A stretch of DNA of 64,000 nucleotides, taken from an uncultured Oscillospiraceae bacterium (lineage in GTDB: Bacteria > Bacillota > Clostridia > Oscillospirales > Oscillospiraceae). Under the pieces are notes generated by a model, which worked only from the letters and a program-made list of their open reading frames with translations, was not told the DNA's origin and did not search any database. The stretch lies in assembly GCA_910589155.1 (NCBI GenBank), contig CAJURY010000001.1, forward strand, positions 326,668 through 390,667. Reading direction: 5' to 3'. A program made the translations under genes and the position numbers. Below, in pieces: positions 26,320-34,987 of this stretch (position 1 is its first letter; each line of letters starts with the position of its first letter).

Positions 26320-28767
26320 TTAAGTATATCCATTGACGTCCACAAAAGCGGAAACGCCCCGATTTCGCTTGTCCTTCGCAAATTCCCGGAGCAAATGCGC
26401 CAATAATAGACGCATTTTTTTATCACAGCGACAACGCAAAGTCAGCCGATAGCGAAAATTGTAGTTAATTTTCATCACAGCCGCCGGGGCGGGTCCCAAA
26501 ACCTCCCAAGCTGCGGCGCTGTATTCCTCCTGATGCAGGCAGCTTTTCAGGCTTTCGCGAAAATCCGCCGCCCCACGCATCACCTGCGCTTCTGTCTGCC
26601 CAGAAAAGGTGATCACGACAAAATCCGAAAAAGGGGGACAATTTTTTGCCCGGCGCAAAGGCAGCTCCAGTTCATAAAAGCCCTTGTAATCCTGCGCCGC
26701 CGCAAGCTGGAGCACCTTATGCTCCGGGGTCATGGTCTGAATCACCGCTCTGCCCTTGGCCGCGCCCCGGCCGGCTCTGCCGACAACCTGGGTAATCATG
26801 TTGAAGGTCGTCTCCGCCGCTCGGAAATGATCCACATACAAAGATAGGTCGCCGTCCAAAACGCCGACTAAGGTGACGTTTTCAAAATTCAGTCCCTTGG
26901 CCACCATTTGCGTGCCCAAAAGAACGGGAATATTTTCTTTCTGAAAGCGCTCAAATATTTTTTCGTGGGTATTCACTGCGCTTACCGTATCCGCATCCAT
27001 GCGGATAATCGCCGTGTCTGGGAATGCTTCTTCCAATTCCTCCTGCACCCGCTGGGTACCGACGCCCACCTGTTTGAGCGGACCGCCACAGAAGGGACAC
27101 CGCCTGGGCATCGGCTCAGAATGCCCGCAGTAATGGCACATGAGCCGCTGGTTTGCGCTGTGATAGGTGAGGTGCACGCTGCAACGGGGGCACTCCGGCG
27201 CTTTGCCGCAGTCCACGCAAGCTACCAGCTTGCTGGCGCCCCGTCGATTCAAAAACAGAATGGTCTGCTGTTTGTGCCTGAAATTCTCTTCCATTGCCGC
27301 CGCCAGAGGCGCACTCATGGCAGAGTCGTTCCCGTTTTGCAGTTCCTGCTTCATGTCCACAATTTCCACCTGGGGCAGTTCCATGCCGTTGTACCGGCGG
27401 CCAAGGGTGTAAAGTTGGAAAAGCCCGGTCTGCGCCCGGTACATGGTCTCTACCGACGGAGTAGCGGAACCCAAAAGCACCAACGCCTTTTCCCGCTGCC
27501 CCCGGAAAATCGCCACTTCCCTCGCGTGATAGCGGGGGGCGTTTTCCGATTTGTAGGTGTGCTCCTGCTCCTCGTCTAGTATGATGAGACCAAGCTTTTG
27601 ACAAGGCGCAAATACCGCCGATCGTGTGCCTACCACCACTTTTGCTCCGCCGGAGCGAATGCGCTTCCACTGGTCATAGCGCTCCCCAACGGACAAGCTG
27701 CTGTGCAGCACCGCCACTTCCTTGCCAAACCACGCCGCAAGCAGACGCAAAAGCTGAGACGTAAGAGAAATTTCTGGCACCAGCAGCAGCGCGGATTTCC
27801 CCTCCTGCAAGCAGCGTTCAATGAGTTTTAAATACACGGAAGTCTTGCCGCTGCCCGTCACGCCGTACAAAAGCGCCGTACCAGGTTCAGATTCCAGCAT
27901 CTGTGCGGCAAGCCCGGAAAAGGCTCTTTGCTGCTCTGGGTTTAATTCCATTTCCCCGGAAATATCCGCCGGGAGAATTTCCCGGCAGCGGCAAACCGGC
28001 TGTGGGGTTAAGTTTAGATATCCCAATCGTTCCAGCCGCTTCACTGTCGCGGAAGTCGCCCCGGTAAAATAGCAAAGCTCCTTCACACTACAGCTTCCCA
28101 CTGTGCAGATCAGACGCAATAGTTCATACTGCACCGGTGCGCGGCGCTGTATTTTCAGCGCGTAAGCCATAACTTCCTCAGCAGAAGCGGCGAGAGCGGC
28201 AATTTGCTCCGTCTTATCACCGATTCTGCGCAGAAAGTCCGCCTTTGCGCTGATCCATTTTTTGCCTTGCAGATATTTCAGCGCCTCCTGCAAAAGCCGC
28301 TCGTCCTGAAAGGCTTTGCGCAAATCGCTGTAATCGCAGCTTCCGCCCATTTCCTGCAAAAAAGCAAGAATCTGCGCAGCGCCGGGCTTACGAATCTGCC
28401 TGCCCTCCCAGGGTGCGCCTTCCGCCAACGTATAGGTATCCTTGACGCAAAACCAGAGTCCGGCGGGGAGCATAGCGCGGATTGCGTCGTAGAAGGTACA
28501 AAAATACCGTTCCCGGACGAAAGCCGCCAGACGAAGCATAGCTTCATCCAGCACAGGGCCATCGTCCAGGAGCTGATCAATGGTTTTCAGGCCGGCGGAG
28601 CTACCCTCCTCTACGGAAAGCACAATCCCCTCCGTCCGCCGGTTGCCCCGGCCAAAAGGCGCCATGACCCGCATACCGGGGCAAAGGCGCATATCGGCGG
28701 GTATCAAGTAGGAATAGGGCTTGTCGATTGCATAAACCGCAGCGGAAACAGCAATTTTCGCAAGCAT
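26320..28767 (-). CDS. priA: Primosomal protein N' PriA (replication restart helicase)
   Basis: 815 aa superfamily-2 helicase. The 3'-DNA-binding domain (residues ~1-100) is followed by a winged helix, then the helicase core with Walker A GVTGSGKT and DEEQ box (DEEQEHTYKSENAPRYHAREVA). The zinc-binding cysteines lie in CVDCGKAPECPRCSV and CHYCGHSEPMPRRCPFCGG. The helicase C-terminal motifs GTQMVAKGLNF and QVVGRAGRG are intact. In most Firmicutes coaBC lies between rpoZ and priA; here priA follows rpoZ directly after a 19-bp gap. Confidence 0.97.
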   Translation of the reverse strand: MLAKIAVSAAVYAIDKPYSYLIPADMRLCPGMRVMAPFGRGNRRTEGIVLSVEEGSSAGLKTIDQLLDDGPVLDEAMLRLAAFVRERYFCTFYDAIRAMLPAGLWFCVKDTYTLAEGAPWEGRQIRKPGAAQILAFLQEMGGSCDYSDLRKAFQDERLLQEALKYLQGKKWISAKADFLRRIGDKTEQIAALAASAEEVMAYALKIQRRAPVQYELLRLICTVGSCSVKELCYFTGATSATVKRLERLGYLNLTPQPVCRCREILPADISGEMELNPEQQRAFSGLAAQMLESEPGTALLYGVTGSGKTSVYLKLIERCLQEGKSALLLVPEISLTSQLLRLLAAWFGKEVAVLHSSLSVGERYDQWKRIRSGGAKVVVGTRSAVFAPCQKLGLIILDEEQEHTYKSENAPRYHAREVAIFRGQREKALVLLGSATPSVETMYRAQTGLFQLYTLGRRYNGMELPQVEIVDMKQELQNGNDSAMSAPLAAAMEENFRHKQQTILFLNRRGASKLVACVDCGKAPECPRCSVHLTYHSANQRLMCHYCGHSEPMPRRCPFCGGPLKQVGVGTQRVQEELEEAFPDTAIIRMDADTVSAVNTHEKIFERFQKENIPVLLGTQMVAKGLNFENVTLVGVLDGDLSLYVDHFRAAETTFNMITQVVGRAGRGAAKGRAVIQTMTPEHKVLQLAAAQDYKGFYELELPLRRAKNCPPFSDFVVITFSGQTEAQVMRGAADFRESLKSCLHQEEYSAAAWEVLGPAPAAVMKINYNFRYRLTLRCRCDKKMRLLLAHLLREFAKDKRNRGVSAFVDVNGYT

Positions 28768-28786
28768 TCCAATTCCTCCTCGTTTC

Positions 28787-28993
28787 TTACTTCGTGTATT
28801 CTTCCTTCAAAGAAGCGGTTAATTCGCCCTCCGCCACTTCCCGAATGGCTAAGGTAACAGGTTTTTCCTCCAGCGGCTCCTGATACGCCTCGGATTCCAT
28901 GGCAAGCTGCCGGGCGCGACGGGCGACCACATTTACCAGAAGATAGCGGCTGTTGATGTGCTCCAATAAATTGGACATGGGTGGATAAAGCAT
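28787..28993 (-). CDS. rpoZ: RNA polymerase omega subunit RpoZ
   Basis: 68 aa, normal length for a Firmicutes omega. The conserved N-terminal segment reads NSRYLLVNVVARRARQLA (residues 15-32), the part that contacts beta-prime. The ATG follows the gmk stop by a single base and takes its ribosome site (GAGG) from the gmk 3' end. Its place after gmk supports the call. Confidence 0.92.
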   Translation of the reverse strand: MLYPPMSNLLEHINSRYLLVNVVARRARQLAMESEAYQEPLEEKPVTLAIREVAEGELTASLKEEYTK

Positions 28994-28994
28994 A

Positions 28995-29606
28995 TTACAT
29001 TTCCTCCTTGAAAATAGAAATTCGCTTGTCGGCGGTATAATGTTCGGCGCTTTCGCTGCCCGCTATGATAGCCAGCAGCTCTTTGGCGCACACATCCAAA
29101 TCGTCATTTATAATAATATAATCGTAGTTGGACGCTTGCTGGTTTTCCCACTGCGCCTGTTTTAACCGCGCTTCAATCTTTTCAGGCGGCGTGTCGCCTC
29201 TGCTTTCCAGCCGGCGGCGCACCTCCTGCATACTGGGCGCGGCTATGTATACAAGCACCGCGTCCGGTCGGTTCCGGCGCACCGCAAAAGCGCCGTTTGG
29301 ATCCACGTCCAAAAATACCGTCCGCTGATCCAGCAGCGCCTGCTCAATGGGCTTTGTGGGCGTACCGTAGTACTCCCCTGCATACTGATTATACTCCAGC
29401 AGCGCATTTTCTGCAAGCATCCGCTCAAATTCCTGTTTGTCCATATAATGATAGCTAACGCCCGGGATTTCACCGGGTCTCGGCGCACGGGTGGTTGCGG
29501 AGACTGAAAAAAAGGAGTCCGGGATTTCCCCCAGGATTTTTTTCAGTACGCTGCTTTTTCCTACGCCGGAAGGACCGGAGCACACAATCAATTTTCTATT
29601 TTTCAT
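28995..29606 (-). CDS. gmk: Guanylate kinase Gmk
   Basis: 203 aa GMP kinase. The P-loop GPSGVGKSS is at residues 11-19, the GMP-binding region TTRAPRPGEIPGVSYHYM follows, and the LID and C-terminal parts are complete. It overlaps remA by 4 bp (ATGA) and precedes rpoZ. Confidence 0.97.
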   Translation of the reverse strand: MKNRKLIVCSGPSGVGKSSVLKKILGEIPDSFFSVSATTRAPRPGEIPGVSYHYMDKQEFERMLAENALLEYNQYAGEYYGTPTKPIEQALLDQRTVFLDVDPNGAFAVRRNRPDAVLVYIAAPSMQEVRRRLESRGDTPPEKIEARLKQAQWENQQASNYDYIIINDDLDVCAKELLAIIAGSESAEHYTADKRISIFKEEM

Positions 29607-29863
29607 GACGTTGTTTCCTCTTCCGCAATTTTATCTGCCATACGGTTTGCGATGGTTTCCGGCTGAATCGCTGACAAAATCACATGGTCTGTATCCATAA
29701 TGATCACCGCGCGGGTTCTTCGCCCATAGGAAGCGTCAATGAGCATCCCCCGTTCCTTGGCCTCCTGAATCAGCCGCTTGATGGGTGCGGAATCCGGGCT
29801 AACCAAGGCAAGCAGACGGTTTGAGGAAACCATATTGCCAAAGCCAATGTTAATGAGTTTCAT
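29603..29863 (-). CDS. remA: RemA/DUF370 extracellular-matrix regulator
   Basis: 86 aa, full length for the RemA family, which binds DNA as an octameric ring and activates matrix and osmoprotection operons in Bacillus. LINIGFGNMVSSNRLLALVSPDSAPIKR and the later ASYGRRTRAVIIMDTDHVILSA match the family along nearly the whole protein. It lies between yicC and gmk, the conserved position. What it regulates here is not known. Confidence 0.94.
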   Translation of the reverse strand: MKLINIGFGNMVSSNRLLALVSPDSAPIKRLIQEAKERGMLIDASYGRRTRAVIIMDTDHVILSAIQPETIANRMADKIAEEETTS

Positions 29864-29877
29864 AAGGCATCCTCAAA

Positions 29878-30762
29878 TTATTCAATATTTTGGGTCTGTT
29901 CCCGGATTTTTTCCAGTTCCGCCTTGATGTCTACCACAACTCTGGCGAGGCGCACGTCTGTGCACTTGGAACCGATGGTATTGGCCTCCCGGTTCATTTC
30001 CTGAAGCAAAAAATCCAGCTTCCGGCCTGTGGCGCCGCCGGTTGTGAGCATTTCTTCCATCTGGGAAAGGTGGCTGCGCAGCCGGACGGTTTCCTCGTCC
30101 ACTGCTACCTTATCCGCGAAAATCGCCGCCTCTGTCAAAATCCGACTTTCGTCGATGGCCGTATTTTCCAGAACCTCCCGCATTTTCGCTTCCAGCCGGG
30201 CGCGGTAATCCGCAACGGTCTGGGGATTCCCCGCTTCCACCTGCTCCACCAGAGAAAGGATCGTCGCCTTCCGGCTGCGAAGATCCGCTTCCAACGCGCC
30301 GCCTTCCACTGTGCGCATGGTATCGTAAGCGGCCAGCGCCATTTCCACCACAGCCAGCAAGTCGGCTTTCAATTCCTCCTGATCCGCTTCCGGCTTTTCC
30401 ACCAGAAATACTTCCGGCAGCCGGGACAAAGCGGCCGTGGTAATTTCATCTCTTACCCCGTAGGTGTCCACCATCGCGCGCATAGCCTTGAGATACCCCT
30501 CCAGCACAGGGACATTCAGCGAAACCTGCACATCCTCCGCCGCTTGAGTGACAACGCTTACAAATACATCCACTTTGCCCCGAGAAACGCTGGCTTTTAC
30601 CATTTGCTTCACCGCTTCCTCTGCAAAGGAGAAGCTGCGCGGAAGCTTAACGGTGCAGTCAAGATAACGGTTATTGACAGAGCGCAATTCCACTGTAATT
30701 TCTCTGCCATGGAGCGTCTTTGTGGCTCGTCCATAGCCAGTCATACTTTTTATCAACTTCAT
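29878..30762 (-). CDS. YicC/YloC family endoribonuclease
   Basis: 294 aa. Family start MKLIKSMTGYGRA, then ELRSVNNRYLDCTVKLPR, and C-terminal EMNREANTIGSKCTDVRLARVVVDIKAELEKIREQTQNIE, all characteristic of YicC. Members have been shown to have endoribonuclease activity. The ATG at 30762 is used, with AAAGGGG just upstream; the in-frame ATG at 30780 has no ribosome site. It lies between cdaR and remA. Confidence 0.92.
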   Translation of the reverse strand: MKLIKSMTGYGRATKTLHGREITVELRSVNNRYLDCTVKLPRSFSFAEEAVKQMVKASVSRGKVDVFVSVVTQAAEDVQVSLNVPVLEGYLKAMRAMVDTYGVRDEITTAALSRLPEVFLVEKPEADQEELKADLLAVVEMALAAYDTMRTVEGGALEADLRSRKATILSLVEQVEAGNPQTVADYRARLEAKMREVLENTAIDESRILTEAAIFADKVAVDEETVRLRSHLSQMEEMLTTGGATGRKLDFLLQEMNREANTIGSKCTDVRLARVVVDIKAELEKIREQTQNIE

Positions 30763-30816
30763 TTTCCCCTTTCTTCCCATAGCTTAATCAAACGTATGGG
30801 AATCACATTGCATTTA

Positions 30817-32076
30817 TCAGGTATTGCCTGTCGGATCGCCGGATTCATCCGGGATAATCTCTGTCAATTTCAAAGAAACGCTGTATTTCCCCACGGTTCC
30901 CACAGAATCATAAGGAAGCTTTACGGTAGCGGCAGCCGTAATCGTATTGCCCATGCCAAGGCCGCTGCAATCCACGCTCACTTGAATATCGTTCGCCGTC
31001 AACTTGGTCACAAGATTGCTGGGACCGCGCACCGTAACCGGCAAACGCTTGGTCACAATCTCAATTTGATACCCGTCCGGCACATTCGCGTTGATAAGTT
31101 GGAAATCCGATACGTTCAGGGTGCGGCTGAGCAGACCCACAAACTCTACCTTCACATTCGCAATGGTGAGACCGGAACGGTTTGTTACAGTATCCGGCAG
31201 CTTAATGGCTCTTGTGACAGTACCGCTCGCAGTGAGTTCTGTCAAATCAATAGGGTCCAGCAGAATTTCCGTAATATTTTTCAGCGCTTCCTCGCTGCCG
31301 GAAATGGCAATGGTATTCGGCTCCACCGTGACCTTGGTATTTTGCTCCGTGGCGCCGCCGCCATAAACAAGCTGCGCAACCAGAGGTACCTCCTTATAGT
31401 GCTGCACCGTCATTTTTACGTTGATTTCCGCAACGTTGGTGGTGACATACCTGGAGTCCACCGGCGTGCCCTCCACATCCATCAGCTGATAGCGATAATT
31501 CTGGTCAATGGACTCTTTCAAATTGGTCACGTCAATTTCTATATTTGCGTGGTGAATCTGGTCAATGACCTCCGCTGGTCCAGAAATTGCCACAACATGA
31601 TCGCTGAGCACCGCGCTTTCCCGATCCAGAATCAAATCCTTGGCCTTCATTTCGCCGGTATAGCTCAGTTCCACAGGCACTTCTTTCACGCTATAATCCA
31701 CAATTGTGACTTCTATAGCCTTGGGTTGTTTATCCAAAACCGAAATACTAACGCTGCTGTCTGTTACAGACACGCCTACGTTGAGCTGATAAACCCCCGC
31801 CTCCTGAATCAGCCCCAGATCAACTGTGGCAAGCAGGCTGGCTTGGCTGAGCTGGTTTAAATCCGAGCGATTGCCCTGAATCCGCACAGCCACCGACTGC
31901 TCAGAACCCGGCATTCGCATCAGTCCGCGGTCTTTCAGCGTTTCCTCCCCCTGAAAGGTCACAGGTACCGTATAGGGAGCGTCCGATTCTGGGCTGACAA
32001 CCGTCACTACATAAACCCAAAGACCCAACGCAATGACCAAAGACAAAAGCGCCGTTAAAACTTTATTATTTTTCAT
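30817..32076 (-). CDS. cdaR: CdaR, YbbR-domain regulator of diadenylate cyclase
   Basis: 419 aa. One N-terminal transmembrane helix (KVLTALLSLVIALGLWVYVV, ~5-24) anchors an extracellular chain of about four YbbR repeats, each ~80 residues, with recurring segments such as PVTFQGEETLKDRGL, VPVELSYTG, VPLVAQLVYGG and PVTVRGPSNLV. CdaR binds and modulates CdaA. The start is placed at the ATG at 32076, 8 nt after AAGGA; the ATG at 32085 is too close to the ribosome site. It overlaps cdaA by 11 bp. Confidence 0.93.
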   Translation of the reverse strand: MKNNKVLTALLSLVIALGLWVYVVTVVSPESDAPYTVPVTFQGEETLKDRGLMRMPGSEQSVAVRIQGNRSDLNQLSQASLLATVDLGLIQEAGVYQLNVGVSVTDSSVSISVLDKQPKAIEVTIVDYSVKEVPVELSYTGEMKAKDLILDRESAVLSDHVVAISGPAEVIDQIHHANIEIDVTNLKESIDQNYRYQLMDVEGTPVDSRYVTTNVAEINVKMTVQHYKEVPLVAQLVYGGGATEQNTKVTVEPNTIAISGSEEALKNITEILLDPIDLTELTASGTVTRAIKLPDTVTNRSGLTIANVKVEFVGLLSRTLNVSDFQLINANVPDGYQIEIVTKRLPVTVRGPSNLVTKLTANDIQVSVDCSGLGMGNTITAAATVKLPYDSVGTVGKYSVSLKLTEIIPDESGDPTGNT

Positions 32077-32938
32077 GGGAATCATCCTTCTTCTTCAGGC
32101 TTTGCCGCAGCCGCTGGCCGATGGTTTTGGGCTGATTGTCCGCAGTGGGCACAAGCTCGTTGCGCAAAAGCCGCTCCAAAGTCTGGGCGGCCAAATGCCG
32201 CTTCAGCATCCCGCCTACCGCCACGGAAATCGTCCCGGTTTCCTCCGAAACAATTACCACAACCGCATCGCTGACTTCACTAACGCCAACGCCCGCCCGA
32301 TGACGGGTGCCTAAATCCGCGCTTAAATGACTGTTATCCGAAAGAGGCAGCACGCACCCAGCCACCGCCACTCGATCCTCCCGCACAATCAAAGCGCCGT
32401 CGTGAAGCGCCGCCTTGGGGAAGAAAATATTCCGGTATAGCTGCTCGGATACCCTGCCGTCAATGACAGTGCCGGTTTTAAAATATTCATCCAGCCGCAC
32501 CTTACGCTCAAAAACAATCAGCGCGCCGGTTTTCTCCTTGGACATAACTTCACAGGCAGATACCGTCTGGGCAATGACTGTGTCCAGTTCCCGAACCTGC
32601 TGCTTCACATTCAGCAGTTCTTTCAAACTCTTGCCGCCAACGTGTTCCAAGACGCGGCGCAGTTCCGGCTGAAACAAAATCACCAGCGCGATCAATCCGA
32701 TTTGCAGAACTTGACCCACCAGAAAATTCAGCGTATGCAGCTTAGCCAAACCTGTCGTCCAAGACAAAAGCAACACAAAGACAATAGCCTTTGCGATGCG
32801 ATATGTATTTGTGGACTGGATCATCCGCAGCAGCCGATAAACAAGGTAGGCCACCACCAGAATTTCAAAAATATCCCCCAGCCCTATACTGGTCAGCAAT
32901 TGCCAGAAATTAGAACAATATTCTAAAAAAGCACTCAT
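32066..32938 (-). CDS. cdaA: Diadenylate cyclase CdaA (c-di-AMP synthase)
   Basis: 290 aa membrane enzyme joining two ATP to c-di-AMP, the regulator of potassium and wall homeostasis. Three hydrophobic helices occupy residues ~20-90. The DAC domain has the catalytic DGA at 180-182 (LHDGALIV) and RHR at 212-214 (LGTRHRAGVG). The ATG at 32938 follows AGGTGA. It heads a 14-gene operon behind a good promoter. The glmM gene that often follows cdaA-cdaR is replaced here by yicC. Confidence 0.97.
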   Translation of the reverse strand: MSAFLEYCSNFWQLLTSIGLGDIFEILVVAYLVYRLLRMIQSTNTYRIAKAIVFVLLLSWTTGLAKLHTLNFLVGQVLQIGLIALVILFQPELRRVLEHVGGKSLKELLNVKQQVRELDTVIAQTVSACEVMSKEKTGALIVFERKVRLDEYFKTGTVIDGRVSEQLYRNIFFPKAALHDGALIVREDRVAVAGCVLPLSDNSHLSADLGTRHRAGVGVSEVSDAVVVIVSEETGTISVAVGGMLKRHLAAQTLERLLRNELVPTADNQPKTIGQRLRQSLKKKDDSHEK

Positions 32939-32985
32939 AATCTCACCTGTTTTATTCAAAGCAAAAAGCAATTTGCATAGCATCC

Positions 32986-33018
32986 GGCAGCCATGGGGCG
33001 CCGAAGCACCCCACTGCC
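32986..33018 (-). promoter_or_regulatory. Stable UUCG hairpin in the cdaA 5' leader
   Basis: On the minus strand GGCAG-T-GGGGTGC pairs with GCGCCCC-ATGG-CTGCC around a TTCG loop. It starts 16 nt downstream of the -10 and lies 48 nt before the cdaA start. No T-run follows, so it is not an obvious terminator. It may stabilise the mRNA. Confidence 0.5.
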
Positions 33019-33033
33019 CCTATTATCTGTATA

Positions 33034-33062
33034 ATTATAGCGGATTTTTTCTGCAATAGCAA
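33034..33062 (-). promoter_or_regulatory. Sigma-A promoter of the cdaA-rsgA operon
   Basis: Minus strand TTGCTA (33062-33057), 17-bp spacer, TATAAT (33039-33034). It lies directly after the cysteine desulfurase stop at 33081. Confidence 0.8.
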
Positions 33063-33080
33063 GTGACAATCTGTAAAAAA

Positions 33081-34196
33081 TCATTTCTTCTGATGCGAAA
33101 GAATCCGACTTGCCGCCTGCGCCAGCGCGTTTGCCTGCCCAATGGAAGCATCATGACCAAAACTTGCCCGCACCGTACCGGTTTCCAAGGTGCCCGCGCT
33201 TTCGTGCGCCGTGGGCGCGCAGTGCAGCCCCGCCCGCATTGCAATGCCCCGCTGGGCAAACGCTCCGGCAAGCTCCTCGCAATCCCAGGCAGGATGCAGA
33301 AAGGACAAAACGCCGGATTGGTTTTCTCCGGCAAAAACCTCAAATCCCAGCTTTTGCAGCCCCCTGGCGGCGGCGTTCTTCGCTTGCATTTCCCGGCGCG
33401 CAATTTTCTGCACGCCAGTTTTTGCGACGTACTCCATACCCGCGCAAAGGCCGCAGATTCCCGGCACATTGACCGTTCCCGCCTCCAGACGATCCGGCAG
33501 AAAGTCCGGCATTTCCTGCTGCCTGGATACGCTGCCCGTACCGCCGAAAAGCAGAGGCGCAGGCTCCCTGCCGCAAAGCAGAAGTCCGGTTCCCTGCGGA
33601 CCCAAAAGTCCTTTATGCCCCGGCATGGCAATAAAATCCGCGCCAAGTGCTTCCATATTAATTTCCATGGAACCGGCGGACTGCGCCGCGTCTATAATAA
33701 AAGGCACTTGGTACTGCCTGCAAAGCGTCGCCATTTTCTCTACCGGCAAAATATAGCCGAAGACATTGGACACATGGGTAAAAACCGCCGCGTCCTGCCC
33801 CCGGCGAAGCGCCGCCTCAAATTCTTCCAGCGTATCTTCCGGATCGAATAATTTGCGCCCGGCAATGGTGATTTGCGCTTTCAAGGCGTAAAGCAGCCTT
33901 GTCACCGCGTTATGCTCAAAGCCCGAAATCACCACCCGGCAGCCCGGTTTCACAAGCGTATTGATGGCAATATTCAATCCATGGGTACAGTTGGACGTGA
34001 ATACCACCCGCTCTGGCGGAAGGCTGAACAGCTTTCCCGCCTGCTCCCTGCACCGAAAAACCACTTCTCCAGCGCGAACTGCGGCAGGATGACCGCCCCG
34101 ACCGGGATTTCCGCAGTTTTCTATAGCCCAATTGATTGCACGCCGTACGCTGTCCGGCTTATGAAGGGTAGTCGCGCCATGATCCAGATAGATCAT
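33081..34196 (-). CDS. Class V aminotransferase, SufS/Csd-type cysteine (selenocysteine) desulfurase
   Basis: 371 aa PLP enzyme that takes sulfur or selenium from (seleno)cysteine. PLP lysine K195 in AMPGHKGLLGPQGTG; catalytic Cys326 in RAGLHCAPTAHESAGT, the group II (SufS/Csd) arrangement. The start is the ATG at 34196 (MIYLDHGATT), overlapping the DUF3343 stop as ATGA; the frame runs open far upstream but that part is not homologous. It differs from the NifS-type enzyme at 43585, whose Cys is in ACTSG. With the upstream Se/S carrier-like DUF3343 gene it probably forms a donor-carrier pair. Confidence 0.88.
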   Translation of the reverse strand: MIYLDHGATTLHKPDSVRRAINWAIENCGNPGRGGHPAAVRAGEVVFRCREQAGKLFSLPPERVVFTSNCTHGLNIAINTLVKPGCRVVISGFEHNAVTRLLYALKAQITIAGRKLFDPEDTLEEFEAALRRGQDAAVFTHVSNVFGYILPVEKMATLCRQYQVPFIIDAAQSAGSMEINMEALGADFIAMPGHKGLLGPQGTGLLLCGREPAPLLFGGTGSVSRQQEMPDFLPDRLEAGTVNVPGICGLCAGMEYVAKTGVQKIARREMQAKNAAARGLQKLGFEVFAGENQSGVLSFLHPAWDCEELAGAFAQRGIAMRAGLHCAPTAHESAGTLETGTVRASFGHDASIGQANALAQAASRILSHQKK

Positions 34197-34447
34197 AGCA
34201 TAATTTCCTCCATTTCGCCGCTTTCTCCCTGCTTGTAAATCTTGCTGTAGGGAATCGCGCGTTTTTTCAGCAGCGCTACCGCCTCCTGCCCGTGAGCGCC
34301 GCCTACACGCAGGCTGTAGCCGCAGCCTTTTTCCTCCATCCAGCGGGGCGTGCGGGCCATACTGGATGAAATACCGCCGCTGCGAAGAGCCGCCTGCCCA
34401 CGCTGGGCGAAAGTGATAGAACGAAATGTGACAAAAAATTCTTTCAT
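34193..34447 (-). CDS. DUF3343 putative Se/S carrier protein
   Basis: 84 aa. The family signature MARTPRWMEEKGCGYSLRV (residues 30-48) contains the conserved cysteine C42, proposed to carry sulfur or selenium. It overlaps the downstream desulfurase by 4 bp, supporting sulfur transfer between the two. The acceptor is unknown; no selenophosphate synthase or YedF is in the window. Its Shine-Dalgarno GGGAGG lies in the 3' arm of a hairpin (34457-34484), which could limit its translation. Confidence 0.82.
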   Translation of the reverse strand: MKEFFVTFRSITFAQRGQAALRSGGISSSMARTPRWMEEKGCGYSLRVGGAHGQEAVALLKKRAIPYSKIYKQGESGEMEEIML

Positions 34448-34456
34448 ATAGCAAAA

Positions 34457-34484
34457 CCTCCCTGGCTAATTTATGCCAAGGAGG
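34457..34484 (-). promoter_or_regulatory. Hairpin that would sequester the DUF3343 ribosome-binding site
   Basis: CCTCCTTGGC (34484-34475) pairs with GCCAGGGAGG (34466-34457), with one G-T pair, loop ATAAATTA. The 3' arm contains GGGAGG, the DUF3343 Shine-Dalgarno 9 nt before its ATG. TTTTGC follows, so a weak terminator after ispF is the alternative reading. Confidence 0.55.
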
Positions 34485-34501
34485 CGCGCGCTGTGCAGTA
34501 T

Positions 34502-34987
34502 TTATTCCATTTTTTCCGATTCCAAAAGCAGACATACCGCATGGCAGGCCATGCCTTCTTCCCGTCCGGTAAAGCCAAGGCGTTCTTCTGTGGTGGCTTT
34601 GATATTGACCTGCCCCACGGAAATTCCCAAAAGCACCGCAATGTTCCCTTCCATTTGTGGCAGATATCCCGCCAGCTTCGGCTTCTGGGCAATTAGCGTC
34701 ACATCCAGATTGGAAACCTGATAACCGGCCTGCTTTACCTTTTCCGCCACCTGCTTCAAAAGCGACAAGGAGGAGATTCCCTTGTACTGCGGATCTGAAT
34801 CTGGAAAGTGCCTGCCAATATCCCCCAGACCCGCCGCACCCAGCAACGCGTCCATAACGGCATGCAAAAGCACATCCGCATCGGAATGCCCGTCCAATCC
34901 CAAAGGATACTCCACACGCATCCCGCCTAAAATCAAATTTCTGCCGGGAACCAATCGGTGTACATCATAGCCGTGTCCGATTCTCAT
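34502..34987 (-). CDS. ispF: 2-C-methyl-D-erythritol 2,4-cyclodiphosphate synthase IspF
   Basis: 161 aa enzyme of the MEP isoprenoid route. Zinc ligands D8 and H10 in GHGYDVHR and the helix GLDGHSDADVLLHAVMDALLGA with the third ligand are clear; C-terminal TTEERLGFTGREEGMACHAV fits. It overlaps ispD by 4 bp, the pair often found together or fused. Confidence 0.97.
   Translation of the reverse strand: MRIGHGYDVHRLVPGRNLILGGMRVEYPLGLDGHSDADVLLHAVMDALLGAAGLGDIGRHFPDSDPQYKGISSLSLLKQVAEKVKQAGYQVSNLDVTLIAQKPKLAGYLPQMEGNIAVLLGISVGQVNIKATTEERLGFTGREEGMACHAVCLLLESEKME

Noticed and set aside
29890..31860. A 656-codon open frame on the plus strand opposite yicC and cdaR
   Set aside because: Antisense to two well supported genes, no domain similarity seen and no start signals.
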